This document shows, in pieces, positions 32,245-40,419 of a DNA stretch of 44,798 nucleotides. Position numbers and translations under genes: made by a program. Source of the stretch: JAPUIN01 sp041580375 (GTDB lineage: Bacteria; Acidobacteriota; Polarisedimenticolia; Gp22-AA2); contig JBFGDZ010000004.1 in the NCBI GenBank assembly GCA_041580375.1, forward strand, positions 1-44,798. Direction: 5' to 3'. The notes beneath the pieces were generated by a model. It was not told the DNA's origin. It saw only the letters and a list, made by a program, of their open reading frames with translations, and did no database searches. Each line of letters begins with the position of its first letter. The stretch's first letter is position 1.

Positions 32245-33747
32245 TCATCCTTTCTTCTTTTTCATCGCCTTCTTCTTGCCGTCGGTCGGCCACGCGTACG
32301 GATACCAGTAGGGCTTGCGCTCGATGCGGTAGTCCATGTGCACGTGCTTCGGCTCACGGAAGGCGTCGAGGCCCTCGATCCCGAGCTCGCGTCCGATGCC
32401 CGACTTCCGCATGCCGCCGAACGGCCCGGCGTCGTTGTCCGTCAGCGGGTCGTTGATCCAGAACGAGCCCGCGTGGACGTTCTCCATGGCGTACATGGCG
32501 TATTCGAGGTTGTTCGTGTAGATGTTGGCTCCCAGGCCGTACTCCGAGTCGTCGGCGAACCGGACGGCCTCCTCGATGTCCTTCACGGGCACGAGGGGCG
32601 CGATCGGACCGAACGTCTCCGAATGCATCAGAGGCATGTCCTGGGTGACGTTCACCAGCACCGTCGGCTCGAAATAGTATCCCTTCCTCAAATGCGGCGG
32701 GCGCCGGCCTCCGCAGGCGACCCGGGCCCCCGCGGCCACGGCCTCCTCCACGCGCCGCTCGATCTGCGTCCGGTGCGCCTCGCGGATCAGGGGGCCGCAG
32801 TCGATGCCGGGACCCATCGGGTTCCCGATGCGGAGCCTCTTCGTATGGGCGATGAACTTCTTCACGAACTCGTCGTAGATGCTCTCGAAGATATAGAAGC
32901 GCTCCCCGCTGGTGCAGACCTGTCCCATGTTCAGGAACGCGGCCCACACGGCCCCCCGGGCGGCGACGTCGACGTCGACGCCGTCGCAGACGATGAAGGG
33001 GTCGTTGCCCCCGAGCTCCAGATTGAGCTTCTTCAGGTGGGGCGCCGCCTGCTCCATGATCAGCGTCCCGGTCGCGACGCTGCCCGTGAACGCGATGAGC
33101 GCGGTGCCCGGATGGACCACGAGCGGCTCCCCCACTTCCGGGCCGAATCCCGTCACGATGTTGACCACGCCCTTGCCGAACAGATCGAGGTCCTCGGCCA
33201 GCATCAGCGTGGACAGCGGCGTCTCCTGGGACGGCTTGATCACGACCGTGTTGCCGGCCGCGAGGGCCGGGACCAGCTTCCACCCCAGCAGCAGGAGCGG
33301 GTAGTTCCACGGAACGATGGTCGCGACGACGCCGTAGGGCTCCTTGCGGACGAAGTTGACCTGATGCTCGAAGACGGGAGCGATCACCTTCCCCGCCTCG
33401 CCGCGGGCCAGCTCTCCGTAGAAATCGAACAGGGCCGCGACCCACTCCACCTCGTCCATGTTCTCGAGCAGAGGCTTGCCCCCCTCGAGGGTGAGCTGGC
33501 GGGCGATCGCCTTCTGCTTCGCGCGCATGCGGGCGGCCATCCGGTGCATGAGCGCCGCGCGCTCGATCCCGGGAACCCGCCGCCAGGCGCGGAACGCGCC
33601 GGCCGCCGCCTCCACGGCGAGGTCGACGTCCCTGGAGTCGGCGCGCGGGACCTCCCCGAGGAGGGCTTCGGTGGCGGGATTGTCGACCGGGAAGGTTCTC
33701 TTCGAAGCGCTCGGCGCCCACTTGCCGTTGATCCACAGCTTCTGCAC
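32245..33747 (-). CDS. Aldehyde dehydrogenase, probably 4-aminobutanal type
   Basis: A 500-residue NAD-dependent aldehyde dehydrogenase. Asn148 (VPWNYP), Lys171 (VIKPSQETP), Glu244 (LNLELGGNDP) and catalytic Cys278 (MGQVCTSGERFY) are intact. The start begins QKLWINGKW, and the protein ends in an unusual Lys-rich tail (GKKKAMKKKKG). GTG 33747 follows AGGAG at seven bases; the longer reading to 33834 would start upstream of it. Context (GabT downstream, PatA-like enzymes nearby) suggests it oxidises 4-aminobutanal from putrescine to GABA, but the sequence alone does not prove this. A promoter TTGACT-17-CAGAAT lies at 33837-33865. Confidence 0.88.
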   Translation of the reverse strand: MQKLWINGKWAPSASKRTFPVDNPATEALLGEVPRADSRDVDLAVEAAAGAFRAWRRVPGIERAALMHRMAARMRAKQKAIARQLTLEGGKPLLENMDEVEWVAALFDFYGELARGEAGKVIAPVFEHQVNFVRKEPYGVVATIVPWNYPLLLLGWKLVPALAAGNTVVIKPSQETPLSTLMLAEDLDLFGKGVVNIVTGFGPEVGEPLVVHPGTALIAFTGSVATGTLIMEQAAPHLKKLNLELGGNDPFIVCDGVDVDVAARGAVWAAFLNMGQVCTSGERFYIFESIYDEFVKKFIAHTKRLRIGNPMGPGIDCGPLIREAHRTQIERRVEEAVAAGARVACGGRRPPHLRKGYYFEPTVLVNVTQDMPLMHSETFGPIAPLVPVKDIEEAVRFADDSEYGLGANIYTNNLEYAMYAMENVHAGSFWINDPLTDNDAGPFGGMRKSGIGRELGIEGLDAFREPKHVHMDYRIERKPYWYPYAWPTDGKKKAMKKKKG

Positions 33748-33836
33748 GCGCAACTCCTGGAGCGAGACTCCCGACGGCCGGACCCGGGCCCGGACGATTA
33801 TACCCGCTGGGCGGGCGGCGATCTGCGGGGGCACGC

Positions 33837-33865
33837 ATTCTGGAACAGCGCGCGCGCCAAGTCAA
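33837..33865 (-). promoter_or_regulatory. Sigma70-type promoter of the aldehyde dehydrogenase-gabT operon
   Basis: Minus strand TTGACT (33865-33860), 17 bases, CAGAAT (33842-33837): 5/6 and 4/6. A perfect TATAAT without a -35 lies further down at 33802-33797 and may be a second start. The divergent porin gene begins at 33949, with a possible -10 TATGAT at 33892-33897, so both promoters overlap in about 60 bases. Confidence 0.45.
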
Positions 33866-33948
33866 TGCGCCGTTCTGGGACCCGTCGGGGATATGATACC
33901 GCCCCGTCGCGACCAGCAGCGTCTTCAGCGGGGGAAGGAGGAGGCTCG

Positions 33949-35172
33949 ATGCACAGGAACGGCATCCGATCGATCATGGGCGCGGCGGCGGCGTTGGCGC
34001 TCGTCCCCTGGGCGGGCGCCGGAGCCCTGGCCGCCGACTCGCTCGGCGATGCCCTCACAGGGGGCAAGGTGCTCTTCAATCTGCGCTACCGCTACGAGTT
34101 CGTCGACCAGGCGGGGTTCTCGAGGGACGCCCGGGCCTCCACCGCGCGGCTCCGCCTCGGTTACGAGACGGGTCTCTATCACGGCCTCTCCGCGCTCGCG
34201 GAGCTGGAGAACGTGACGGCCGTCGGCGCCGAGAAATACGACAGCACGGCCAACGGCCTCACGTCCTATCCCATCGTCCTCGATCCGGAGGACTCCGAGC
34301 TCAACCAGGCGTACCTCTCCTACGCGGGGGTGCCGCACACGACGTTCCGCTTCGGCCGGCAGCGCATCACTCTCGACAACCTGCGCTTCATCGGCAACGT
34401 CGGCTGGAGACAGAACGAGCAGACGTACGATGCCCACTCGGCGCGCTTCACGCCGGTCGAGGCGTTCAGCCTCTTCTACGCCCACATGAACAACGTCAAC
34501 ACGGTGTCCGGCGAGCACCACCCGGATCCCTCGAAGGCCGACCGGAACGTATTCGCCGACCTCCTGAACGTCTCCTACCGATTCCCCATCGGGACGCTGA
34601 CCGGGTACGCGTATCTGCTCGAGTTCGAGGACGAGCCCGCGATCTCCCATCGGAACCTGGGCGTGCGGTTCTCCGGCTCGCACGAGTTCTCCGACGCGGT
34701 GCGGCTCCTGTACACGGCCGAGTACGCCGATCAGTCGGACTACAAGGATGCGCCGGCCACCGTCGATGCCGGCTATCTCTTCGCCCAGGCGGGGGTCGGT
34801 CTCAAGTGGTTCACGGTCAAGGCGGGATACGAGGTTCTCGAGGGGGACGGTGTCTACGCGTTCCAGACGCCCCTGGCCACGCTGCACGCCCACAACGGCT
34901 GGGCCGACAAGTTCCTCGTCACCCCCGCCGACGGACTCGAGGACGCCACGCTCTCCCTCGAGGCGTCCCTCGCGGGGATGCGCCTCGTCGCCGTGCTGCA
35001 TGACTTCGGGGCCGACGCGGGGGGAGCGGACTACGGCAGCGAGATCGATCTGCTCATCTCCAGGACGTTCCAGAAGAAGTACACGGCCGCCCTGAAGTAC
35101 GCGACCTACGACGCCGACACGTTCGCGACGGACACCGACAAGCTCTGGGCGACCCTCGAGCTCAGGTTCTGA
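33949..35172 (+). CDS. Outer-membrane beta-barrel porin (alginate-export/OprD-like type)
   Basis: 407 residues. The signal peptide is cut near ALA-AD (residue 28). The mature protein alternates aromatic and polar residues in many amphipathic strands (for example VLFNLRYRYEFVDQ, ARLRLGYETGLYHG, TFRFGRQRITLDN and YTAALKYATYDADTF) and ends in LELRF with a terminal Phe, the assembly signal of outer-membrane proteins. Parts such as FRFGRQRITLDN and FGADAGG resemble alginate-export-type barrels. ATG 33949 follows GGAAGGAGGAGG. Divergent from the aldehyde dehydrogenase operon and convergent with the PatA-like genes, it may import polyamines or other small substrates (inference). Confidence 0.82.
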   Translation: MHRNGIRSIMGAAAALALVPWAGAGALAADSLGDALTGGKVLFNLRYRYEFVDQAGFSRDARASTARLRLGYETGLYHGLSALAELENVTAVGAEKYDSTANGLTSYPIVLDPEDSELNQAYLSYAGVPHTTFRFGRQRITLDNLRFIGNVGWRQNEQTYDAHSARFTPVEAFSLFYAHMNNVNTVSGEHHPDPSKADRNVFADLLNVSYRFPIGTLTGYAYLLEFEDEPAISHRNLGVRFSGSHEFSDAVRLLYTAEYADQSDYKDAPATVDAGYLFAQAGVGLKWFTVKAGYEVLEGDGVYAFQTPLATLHAHNGWADKFLVTPADGLEDATLSLEASLAGMRLVAVLHDFGADAGGADYGSEIDLLISRTFQKKYTAALKYATYDADTFATDTDKLWATLELRF

Positions 35173-35184
35173 AAAACGGGACGG

Positions 35185-36462
35185 TCAGGCCGCCAGGTCC
35201 GCGAGCGAGGCGTCGAGCGCCTCGACGAGACGGTCGAGATACGCCTCGGGGATGTTGAGGGACGGCTCGATCCGGATCACCTCGGGCTTGTTGAGCGCAT
35301 TGGCGACGAGCACGCTCGCCTCGTAGAGCCGCGCGGCCAGCTTCGCCCCCAGGGCCTCGCTGTGCATCTCGATGCCGATGAGCAGCCCTTTCCCCCGCAC
35401 TTCGCGGACGGCCTTCGGATGGCTCTTCTGAAGGCCCCGCAGCCGCTCCAGCAGGCCCGCCCCGAGCCGGGCGGCGCGCTCCGGAAGCCGGTCGCGCACG
35501 GTGATCTCGATGGCCTTCGCCGCCGCCGTCGCGGCGAGCGGATTGTTGCCGAACGTGGAGGAGTGGAACATCGGATTGGGATGAAAGCTCGCGAAGATCT
35601 CGTCGGTCGTCGTGAAGGACGCGCACGGAATGACGCCTCCTGACAGCGCCTTCGCGAGGCAGAGGATGTCGGGCACGACCTTCCAGTGATTGACGCCGAA
35701 CAGGGCCCCCGTGCGTCCCAGCCCGGTCTGCACCTCGTCGGCGATCAGCAGGACCTTGCGCTCCGTGCAGACCTCGCGCACCCTCGGCAGGAAATCATCG
35801 GGCGGGATGACCACGCCCCCCTCGCCCTGCACCGGCTCCAGGATGACGGCCGCCGTCCTGCCGTCGATCGCCTTCTCGACCGCCGCGGCGTCCCCGAACG
35901 GCACGTGCACGACGTCCTGCAGCAGGGGCTGGAACGGCTCGCGGGACACGGGCCGGCCGGTCACGGAGAGGCTGCCGAGCGACTTGCCGTGGAACGCGTC
36001 GTGCGCGGCGATGAATCCCGGCTTGCCCGTGTACAACCGGGCCAGCTTCAACGCGCCTTCCACCGACTCGGTGCCGCTGTTGCAGAAAAAGGTCCTTCGG
36101 AGGATGCCGCCGCCGGGCGTCACCTCGGCCAGGCGCCGGCCGGCCTCCGCGGTGATCGGATTGATCAGGTACTGGCTGTGCAGGGGCATCCGGTCCAACT
36201 GCGACTTCACCGCCTCGATCACTTCCGGATGGCGGTGACCCAGGTTGAAGATGCCGTAGCCCCCGAGGCAGTCGATGTACTCCTCGCCGTAGATGTTCTT
36301 GATGAGGGCGCCCTCCCCGCTCCACTCCACGAGCCTGCGGTCGCGGTCGCGATCCTTCGCCTGGGGAAAGCGGCGCAGATAGGTGTTCCAGTTGTCGATC
36401 CCCGTGGCGGCGATCGAATCCTGCTCCTCGCGGCTCAGCGGGTGATCGATCGGGAGCTTCAC
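35185..36462 (-). CDS. Second PatA-like class III aminotransferase
   Basis: A 425-residue PLP enzyme closely related to the gene upstream. YIDCLGGYGIFNLGHRHP, PLHSQYLINPITAE, CNSGTESVEGALKLARLYTGKPG, DAFHGKSLGSLSVTG, ILEPVQGEGG, ADEVQTGLGRTG (Asp242) and Lys271 in CLAKALSGGVIP are present. The pattern is that of putrescine/ornithine aminotransferases. The N-terminus lacks the long basic tail of its neighbour. GTG 36462 overlaps that gene's stop as GTGA, so the two were probably copied in tandem and are coexpressed. Which of the two acts on putrescine, and whether the other takes another diamine or ornithine, cannot be told here. Confidence 0.85.
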   Translation of the reverse strand: MKLPIDHPLSREEQDSIAATGIDNWNTYLRRFPQAKDRDRDRRLVEWSGEGALIKNIYGEEYIDCLGGYGIFNLGHRHPEVIEAVKSQLDRMPLHSQYLINPITAEAGRRLAEVTPGGGILRRTFFCNSGTESVEGALKLARLYTGKPGFIAAHDAFHGKSLGSLSVTGRPVSREPFQPLLQDVVHVPFGDAAAVEKAIDGRTAAVILEPVQGEGGVVIPPDDFLPRVREVCTERKVLLIADEVQTGLGRTGALFGVNHWKVVPDILCLAKALSGGVIPCASFTTTDEIFASFHPNPMFHSSTFGNNPLAATAAAKAIEITVRDRLPERAARLGAGLLERLRGLQKSHPKAVREVRGKGLLIGIEMHSEALGAKLAARLYEASVLVANALNKPEVIRIEPSLNIPEAYLDRLVEALDASLADLAA

Positions 36463-38033
36463 GTCAGGTCGTCCAGCGTGTCTTCCAGCCGGTTGAGCAC
36501 CTCGTCGATCTCCTTCGGCGTGATGAACAGGGCCGGCTCGATACGGATCGTCTTGGCGTTGATGAGCGTCCCGGCCACCAGCACGCCCCGGCGGAAGAGC
36601 CCCGCCGCGACGTCGTAGCCGAACTCCGTGTCGTTGAACTCGACTCCGATCAGGAGACCCTTCCCGCGCACGTCGGCCACGACGTCGGTGTGACGGGTCT
36701 GGATGTCGTGCAGTCCCGCGAGGAAGCGCTCGCCCGCGACGGCCGCCTGGCCGGGCAGGTCCTCCTCCAGCGTCACGTTGATGGCGGCGATGCCGGCCGC
36801 GCAGGCGAGGGGATTGCCGCCGAAGGTGGAGGAGTGCAGGAAGGGATTGGCCTCGAGCACCTTCCAGATCTCCGGTGTGGAGACGAAGGCCGACAGCGGC
36901 ATCACGCCTCCCCCGATCGCCTTCCCCAGGCACATGATGTCGGGCACGACGTCCCAGTGGTTGACGCCGAACAGCGCGCCCGTGCGTCCCATGCCGGTCT
37001 GCACCTCGTCGGCGATCAGCAGGACGTCGTACTCGTCGCAGATCTCCCGCAGGCGCGGCCAGTAGTCGTCCGGCGGCACGATCGCCCCCGCCTCGCCCTG
37101 GATCGGCTCGGCGACCACGGCGGCGACGTCCAGCCCCACGTCGCGCGCCTTCTTGAGCTGCCACTCGACCTCGTCGGCGTCGCCGAACTCGACGAAGTAG
37201 ACGTCCTGCAGGAGCGGCTCGAACGCGACCCGGAACTCGGCCTTGCCCATGAGCGAGAGCGAGCCGTACGACTTGCCGTGAAACCCGCGGATGGTCGAGA
37301 TGAAGCCCGACTTCTGCGTGTAGAGGCGCGCCAGCTTCATGGCGCCCTCGATCGCGTCGGTCCCGTTGTTGATGAAGAAGCTCTTCTGCAGGTCCCCGGG
37401 CGCGATCTCGCCGAGCAGCTCGGCGAGGGCCCCGCGCAGCGGATCCAGGAGCTCCTGGCTGGACAGCGGCATCTGCGCCAGCTGATCGCGCACCGCCGCG
37501 ATGATCTTGGGATGGCGGATCCCCGCGCAGTAGATGCCGAAGCCGCCCAGGCAGTCGATATACCTGTTGCCGAGAACGTCCTCGATGGTGGTCCCCTCCC
37601 CCGTCCACTCCACCGAGGCGATCTGGTTGGTCTCCGCCACCGATTTCCGGTAGGTGAGGAAGCCGGAGTTGAAGTAGGTGTCGAAGGACTTGACCGTGTC
37701 CCGGACGATCCGCTTGCGCTGCTTGGCGGTCAGGCGGTCGGGCTTCGCGATGATGTTCAGCCAGCGCTGCGACTCCTTGATCACCTTGTCGACCGGCATC
37801 CGCCGGACCCCGCGGCGCGCGCGGGCCTTGGCGGCCGCCTTCAGGCTGCGGCGCACGCCGGGACGGCGCGGCTGGGCCGGGACCGGCAGGACGCCGCCGC
37901 CGGATCGGGCCGCGGCCCTCACGCCGCCGTTGCCGTTGGGCCGGCCCGGGCCGTTGTACCCGACGGGCGACAGGGCGACGACCCGATTGCCGCGATGGCC
38001 CGTCCGTCCTAGATGTCTCGAATGGCTCTTCAT
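36459..38033 (-). CDS. patA: Putrescine aminotransferase-like protein (PatA/YgjG family)
   Basis: 524 residues. From NSGFLTYRKSV onward it resembles E. coli PatA almost motif by motif: YIDCLGGFGIYCAGIRHP, SSQELLDPLR, INNGTDAIEGAMKLA, RGFHGKSYGSLSLMGK, VAEPIQGEAG, ADEVQTGMGRTG and Lys371 in CLGKAIGGGVMP. It converts putrescine to 4-aminobutanal, which the aldehyde dehydrogenase of this region could oxidise. About 78 residues precede the usual start and are basic, Gly/Pro-rich and low in complexity. ATG 38033 has GAGG eight bases before. ATG 37799 would give exactly the E. coli length before the core but has no good ribosome site, so the start is uncertain. Confidence 0.85.
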   Translation of the reverse strand: MKSHSRHLGRTGHRGNRVVALSPVGYNGPGRPNGNGGVRAAARSGGGVLPVPAQPRRPGVRRSLKAAAKARARRGVRRMPVDKVIKESQRWLNIIAKPDRLTAKQRKRIVRDTVKSFDTYFNSGFLTYRKSVAETNQIASVEWTGEGTTIEDVLGNRYIDCLGGFGIYCAGIRHPKIIAAVRDQLAQMPLSSQELLDPLRGALAELLGEIAPGDLQKSFFINNGTDAIEGAMKLARLYTQKSGFISTIRGFHGKSYGSLSLMGKAEFRVAFEPLLQDVYFVEFGDADEVEWQLKKARDVGLDVAAVVAEPIQGEAGAIVPPDDYWPRLREICDEYDVLLIADEVQTGMGRTGALFGVNHWDVVPDIMCLGKAIGGGVMPLSAFVSTPEIWKVLEANPFLHSSTFGGNPLACAAGIAAINVTLEEDLPGQAAVAGERFLAGLHDIQTRHTDVVADVRGKGLLIGVEFNDTEFGYDVAAGLFRRGVLVAGTLINAKTIRIEPALFITPKEIDEVLNRLEDTLDDLT

Positions 38034-38433
38034 GATGATGACCTCGAACTCCTAAAATTATGGAACGGATCACCCCCCAGGCGACTCGACGAACACCACG
38101 GGGGCGATGAGCGCTGGTGTCGCCGTCGGCCCGGGAGCCTAAAGGTCGTACAGGCTTGGGGGTGTCTTGCGCAGAAAACCGAGGTGCCCGCAGGTGAGTA
38201 CCCTGCGCGCCTGAGTCTCTGGAGTGGCCTGAATCACGGAAGAACCTCGATGGTGGAGTCGATCTTAACAACCGGCCCCGACGGCGGTCAAGCCTGAACG
38301 GACGGTTCCGGCCGGTTTCGCCTGCGGCGAAAAACCAATAAGTGTTTATAATATAATGAGTTACGAATCTGTCTCGGTCCGGGTCACCGAACTTCGCGAG
38401 TCCGGGAGCCCGGCCGGGGCCCCCCGGGGCCCC
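38034..38433 (-). promoter_or_regulatory. 400-base gene-free leader of the patA-like operon with competing hairpins
   Basis: No gene was found here. An A/T-rich island (about 38330-38360, with repeated TATAAT-like hexamers on both strands) stands out from the GC-rich background and probably holds the promoter. Downstream on the minus strand, within about 300 leader bases, are a bulged 9-bp hairpin (38314-38336) and two mutually exclusive stems. The same 5' arm (38208-38202) can pair with 38195-38189 to give a 7-bp stem, or with 38174-38169 as GCGCAG/CTGCGC. This resembles a riboregulated leader, but no known riboswitch consensus is recognised. At the other end, GC-only palindromes (38414-38433) may terminate the regulator gene. 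Confidence 0.4.
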
Positions 38434-39156
38434 TCAGCGGGACTCCTCGAGGCCGGTCAGGCCCCGGCTGATGGCGTAGCGGGTCAGGCCCGCAATGTTG
38501 TGGATCCCGAGCTTGTGCATGATCCGGGCCCGGTGGGCCTCGACCGTCTTCACGGAGATGCCCAGAAGCCCGGCGATCTCCTTGTTCGTGTGGGCTTCTG
38601 CGATCAGCCTGAGGACCTGCGTCTCGCGGGCGGTCAGGCCGTCCTGCCTCCCCTTGCGGGCGCGGGGGTGGGGGCGCTTCAGATACTCCCCCACGACTTT
38701 GGACGAGATCCGGGGGTGCAGGTAGACGCCCCCGGTGCGCACGGCGCGAATTGCGTGGACCAGGTCCGCGGAGGCCGATTCCTTCAGGAGGAATCCCCGC
38801 GCACCGGCCTTGAGGAGGGAATAGACGTGCTCCTCGCTGTCGTGCATCGTCAGGGCGAGGATCTTCACGTCCGGGTGCCGCTCAATCAGACGCACGGTCG
38901 TCTCGAGGCCGCTCAATCCCGGCATGCTGAGATCCAGCACCACGATGTCCGGCTTCAGTTCGGCGGTCCTTCGGATCGCCTGCTCGCCGTCGGCCGCCTC
39001 CCCGGCCACCTCCATGTCCGGCTGGATCTCCAGCAGGGCGCGCAGCCCCTGCCGGACGATCATGTGATCGTCGACGATCAGGACGCGCGTGCGGACGTCC
39101 CGCTCCCCGGCTGTGGACCGGGAGCGGCCGACCCTCGAATCGGATCGCTCCGCCAT
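38434..39156 (-). CDS. NarL/FixJ-family response regulator
   Basis: A 240-residue two-domain regulator. The receiver domain (about 24-145) has the acidic pair in VLIVDDHMIVRQGL, phospho-acceptor Asp75 (IVVLDLSMPG) and Lys in GFLLKESASADL. The C-terminal LuxR-type helix-turn-helix (about 175-225) is LTARETQVLRLIAEAHTNKEIAGLLGIS (read in parts: ETQVLRLIAEA, NKEIAGLLG, VKTVEAHRARI). ATG 39156 leaves a 25-residue disordered start; TTG 39198 is possible but has no ribosome site. No sensor kinase is adjacent. It lies 60 bases after wecB and upstream of the patA-like leader, so it might regulate that operon, though this is unproven. Confidence 0.88.
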   Translation of the reverse strand: MAERSDSRVGRSRSTAGERDVRTRVLIVDDHMIVRQGLRALLEIQPDMEVAGEAADGEQAIRRTAELKPDIVVLDLSMPGLSGLETTVRLIERHPDVKILALTMHDSEEHVYSLLKAGARGFLLKESASADLVHAIRAVRTGGVYLHPRISSKVVGEYLKRPHPRARKGRQDGLTARETQVLRLIAEAHTNKEIAGLLGISVKTVEAHRARIMHKLGIHNIAGLTRYAISRGLTGLEESR

Positions 39157-39216
39157 GTGCGGCGGCCATCCTTCCTTGTTTCCCGGGCTGAAACGCAAGA
39201 AGAGTAGCGCTGCGGA

Positions 39217-40419
39217 TCATTCTCCGCCCGGGGGGGCGGGTCTGTCAATCGGCCCGCACCTCTCCAGGACCCTCACGATCCGCCCCGCGGCACGCCCGTC
39301 CCAGAGCGGGATGCGGGGCTTGCGCCGGCGAGTCCCGGCCAGCGCTCGCGAAGCCTCACGCACGATGCTGACCGTGTCCGTGCCGACAAGACGGTTTGTT
39401 CCTTGGGTCAGGGTGATGGGTCGTTCCGTGTTGTTCCGGAGGGTGAGACACGGGACGCCGAGAATCGTCGTCTCCTCCTGGATGCCGCCGGAATCGGTCA
39501 GCACCAGGCGGGCCCGCGACTGCAGGTGCAGGAAGTCGAGGTAGCTGAGCGGCTCGATCAGGCGCAGCCGGCCGCGCGAATCATCGAAGTAGCGCTTGAG
39601 CGCCGTCGACTCCAGCATCCTCAGGGTGCGCGGATGGGCCGGGAAGAGGATCGGGAGCCGCTTCGCGATCGCGCGCAGCGCGTCCACGATCCGGCGCAGC
39701 GCGGCGGCGTCGTCGACGTTGGCGGGGCGGTGCAGCGTCAGCAGCGCGTACGGCTCCTCGATCGCGAGTCGCCGCTTCACGTCCGAGCGATCGGCCCTCT
39801 TCCGGAACCGCCGCAGCGTGTCGATCATGACGTTCCCCACGCGGTGGATGCGGCTCCTGGGCACCCCCTCGCGGATCAGGTTGCGGTCGGCGTCGGCGCT
39901 CGTCGTGAACAGCAGGTCGGAGAGGGCGTCGGTGACGATCCGATTGATCTCCTCCGGCATGGTCAGGTCGCGCGAGCGCAGCCCCGCCTCGACGTGCGCC
40001 ACGGGGACGGGCGGGCTCATCTTCGCCGCCACCACCGAGCAGGCCAGGGTGGAGTTGACGTCCCCGACCACGACCACGCGGTCGGTCACATTCTCCGCCA
40101 GGACGGCCTCGAACGCCTCCATGATGCGCGCCGTCTGGGCGGCGTGGGTTCCGGAGCCGGCGCCCAGATGGATGTCCGGCCGGGGGATCTCCAGCTCGTC
40201 GAAGAAGACCTCCGACATCAGGGAATCGTAGTGCTGGCCCGTGTGCACGAGGCGCGCCTCGAAGCGCGCGGGCCGCGCGCGCAGCTCGCGCAGCAGCGGG
40301 GCGATCTTCATGAAGTTGGGTCGCGCGCCCGCGACGAGGAGGACCCGCTGGCGCCGGCGGGCGCGGGCCGCACGCCCGGGAGTCGTCCGGCGTCCCGGAG
40401 CGGCGCGCCCCGGAGTCAT
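39217..40419 (-). CDS. wecB: UDP-N-acetylglucosamine 2-epimerase (non-hydrolysing)
   Basis: A 400-residue GT-B-fold enzyme that interconverts UDP-GlcNAc and UDP-ManNAc. VLLVAGARPNFMKIAPL, HTGQHYDSLMSEVFF, VVVVGDVNSTLA, HVEAGLRSRDLTMPEEINR, LLTLHRPANVDD, FPAHPRT, TDSGGIQEE and TLRNNTERPIT are diagnostic, including the substrate-binding Asp, Glu and His residues. A 25-residue Arg/Pro/Gly-rich tail precedes the fold. ATG 40419 overlaps the DegT stop as ATGA. Pairing with a sugar aminotransferase suggests that UDP-ManNAc or a diacetamido derivative is made for surface polysaccharide (inference). Confidence 0.94.
   Translation of the reverse strand: MTPGRAAPGRRTTPGRAARARRRQRVLLVAGARPNFMKIAPLLRELRARPARFEARLVHTGQHYDSLMSEVFFDELEIPRPDIHLGAGSGTHAAQTARIMEAFEAVLAENVTDRVVVVGDVNSTLACSVVAAKMSPPVPVAHVEAGLRSRDLTMPEEINRIVTDALSDLLFTTSADADRNLIREGVPRSRIHRVGNVMIDTLRRFRKRADRSDVKRRLAIEEPYALLTLHRPANVDDAAALRRIVDALRAIAKRLPILFPAHPRTLRMLESTALKRYFDDSRGRLRLIEPLSYLDFLHLQSRARLVLTDSGGIQEETTILGVPCLTLRNNTERPITLTQGTNRLVGTDTVSIVREASRALAGTRRRKPRIPLWDGRAAGRIVRVLERCGPIDRPAPPGGE

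Noticed and set aside
29361..32456. Open frame of over 1000 codons on the plus strand
   Set aside because: It lies antisense to the ABC ATPase, fabI and gabT, all with clear motifs; its composition (His/Arg/Asp/Val-rich) is typical of antisense high-GC frames.
31984..33948. Long N-terminal extension of the porin frame
   Set aside because: It is antisense to the dehydrogenase and gabT genes; the porin has a clear signal peptide and ribosome site at 33949.
38161..38220. Glycine- or TPP-type riboswitch in the patA leader
   Set aside because: Short resemblances were seen, but the conserved core motifs of these classes are not present in order on either strand.
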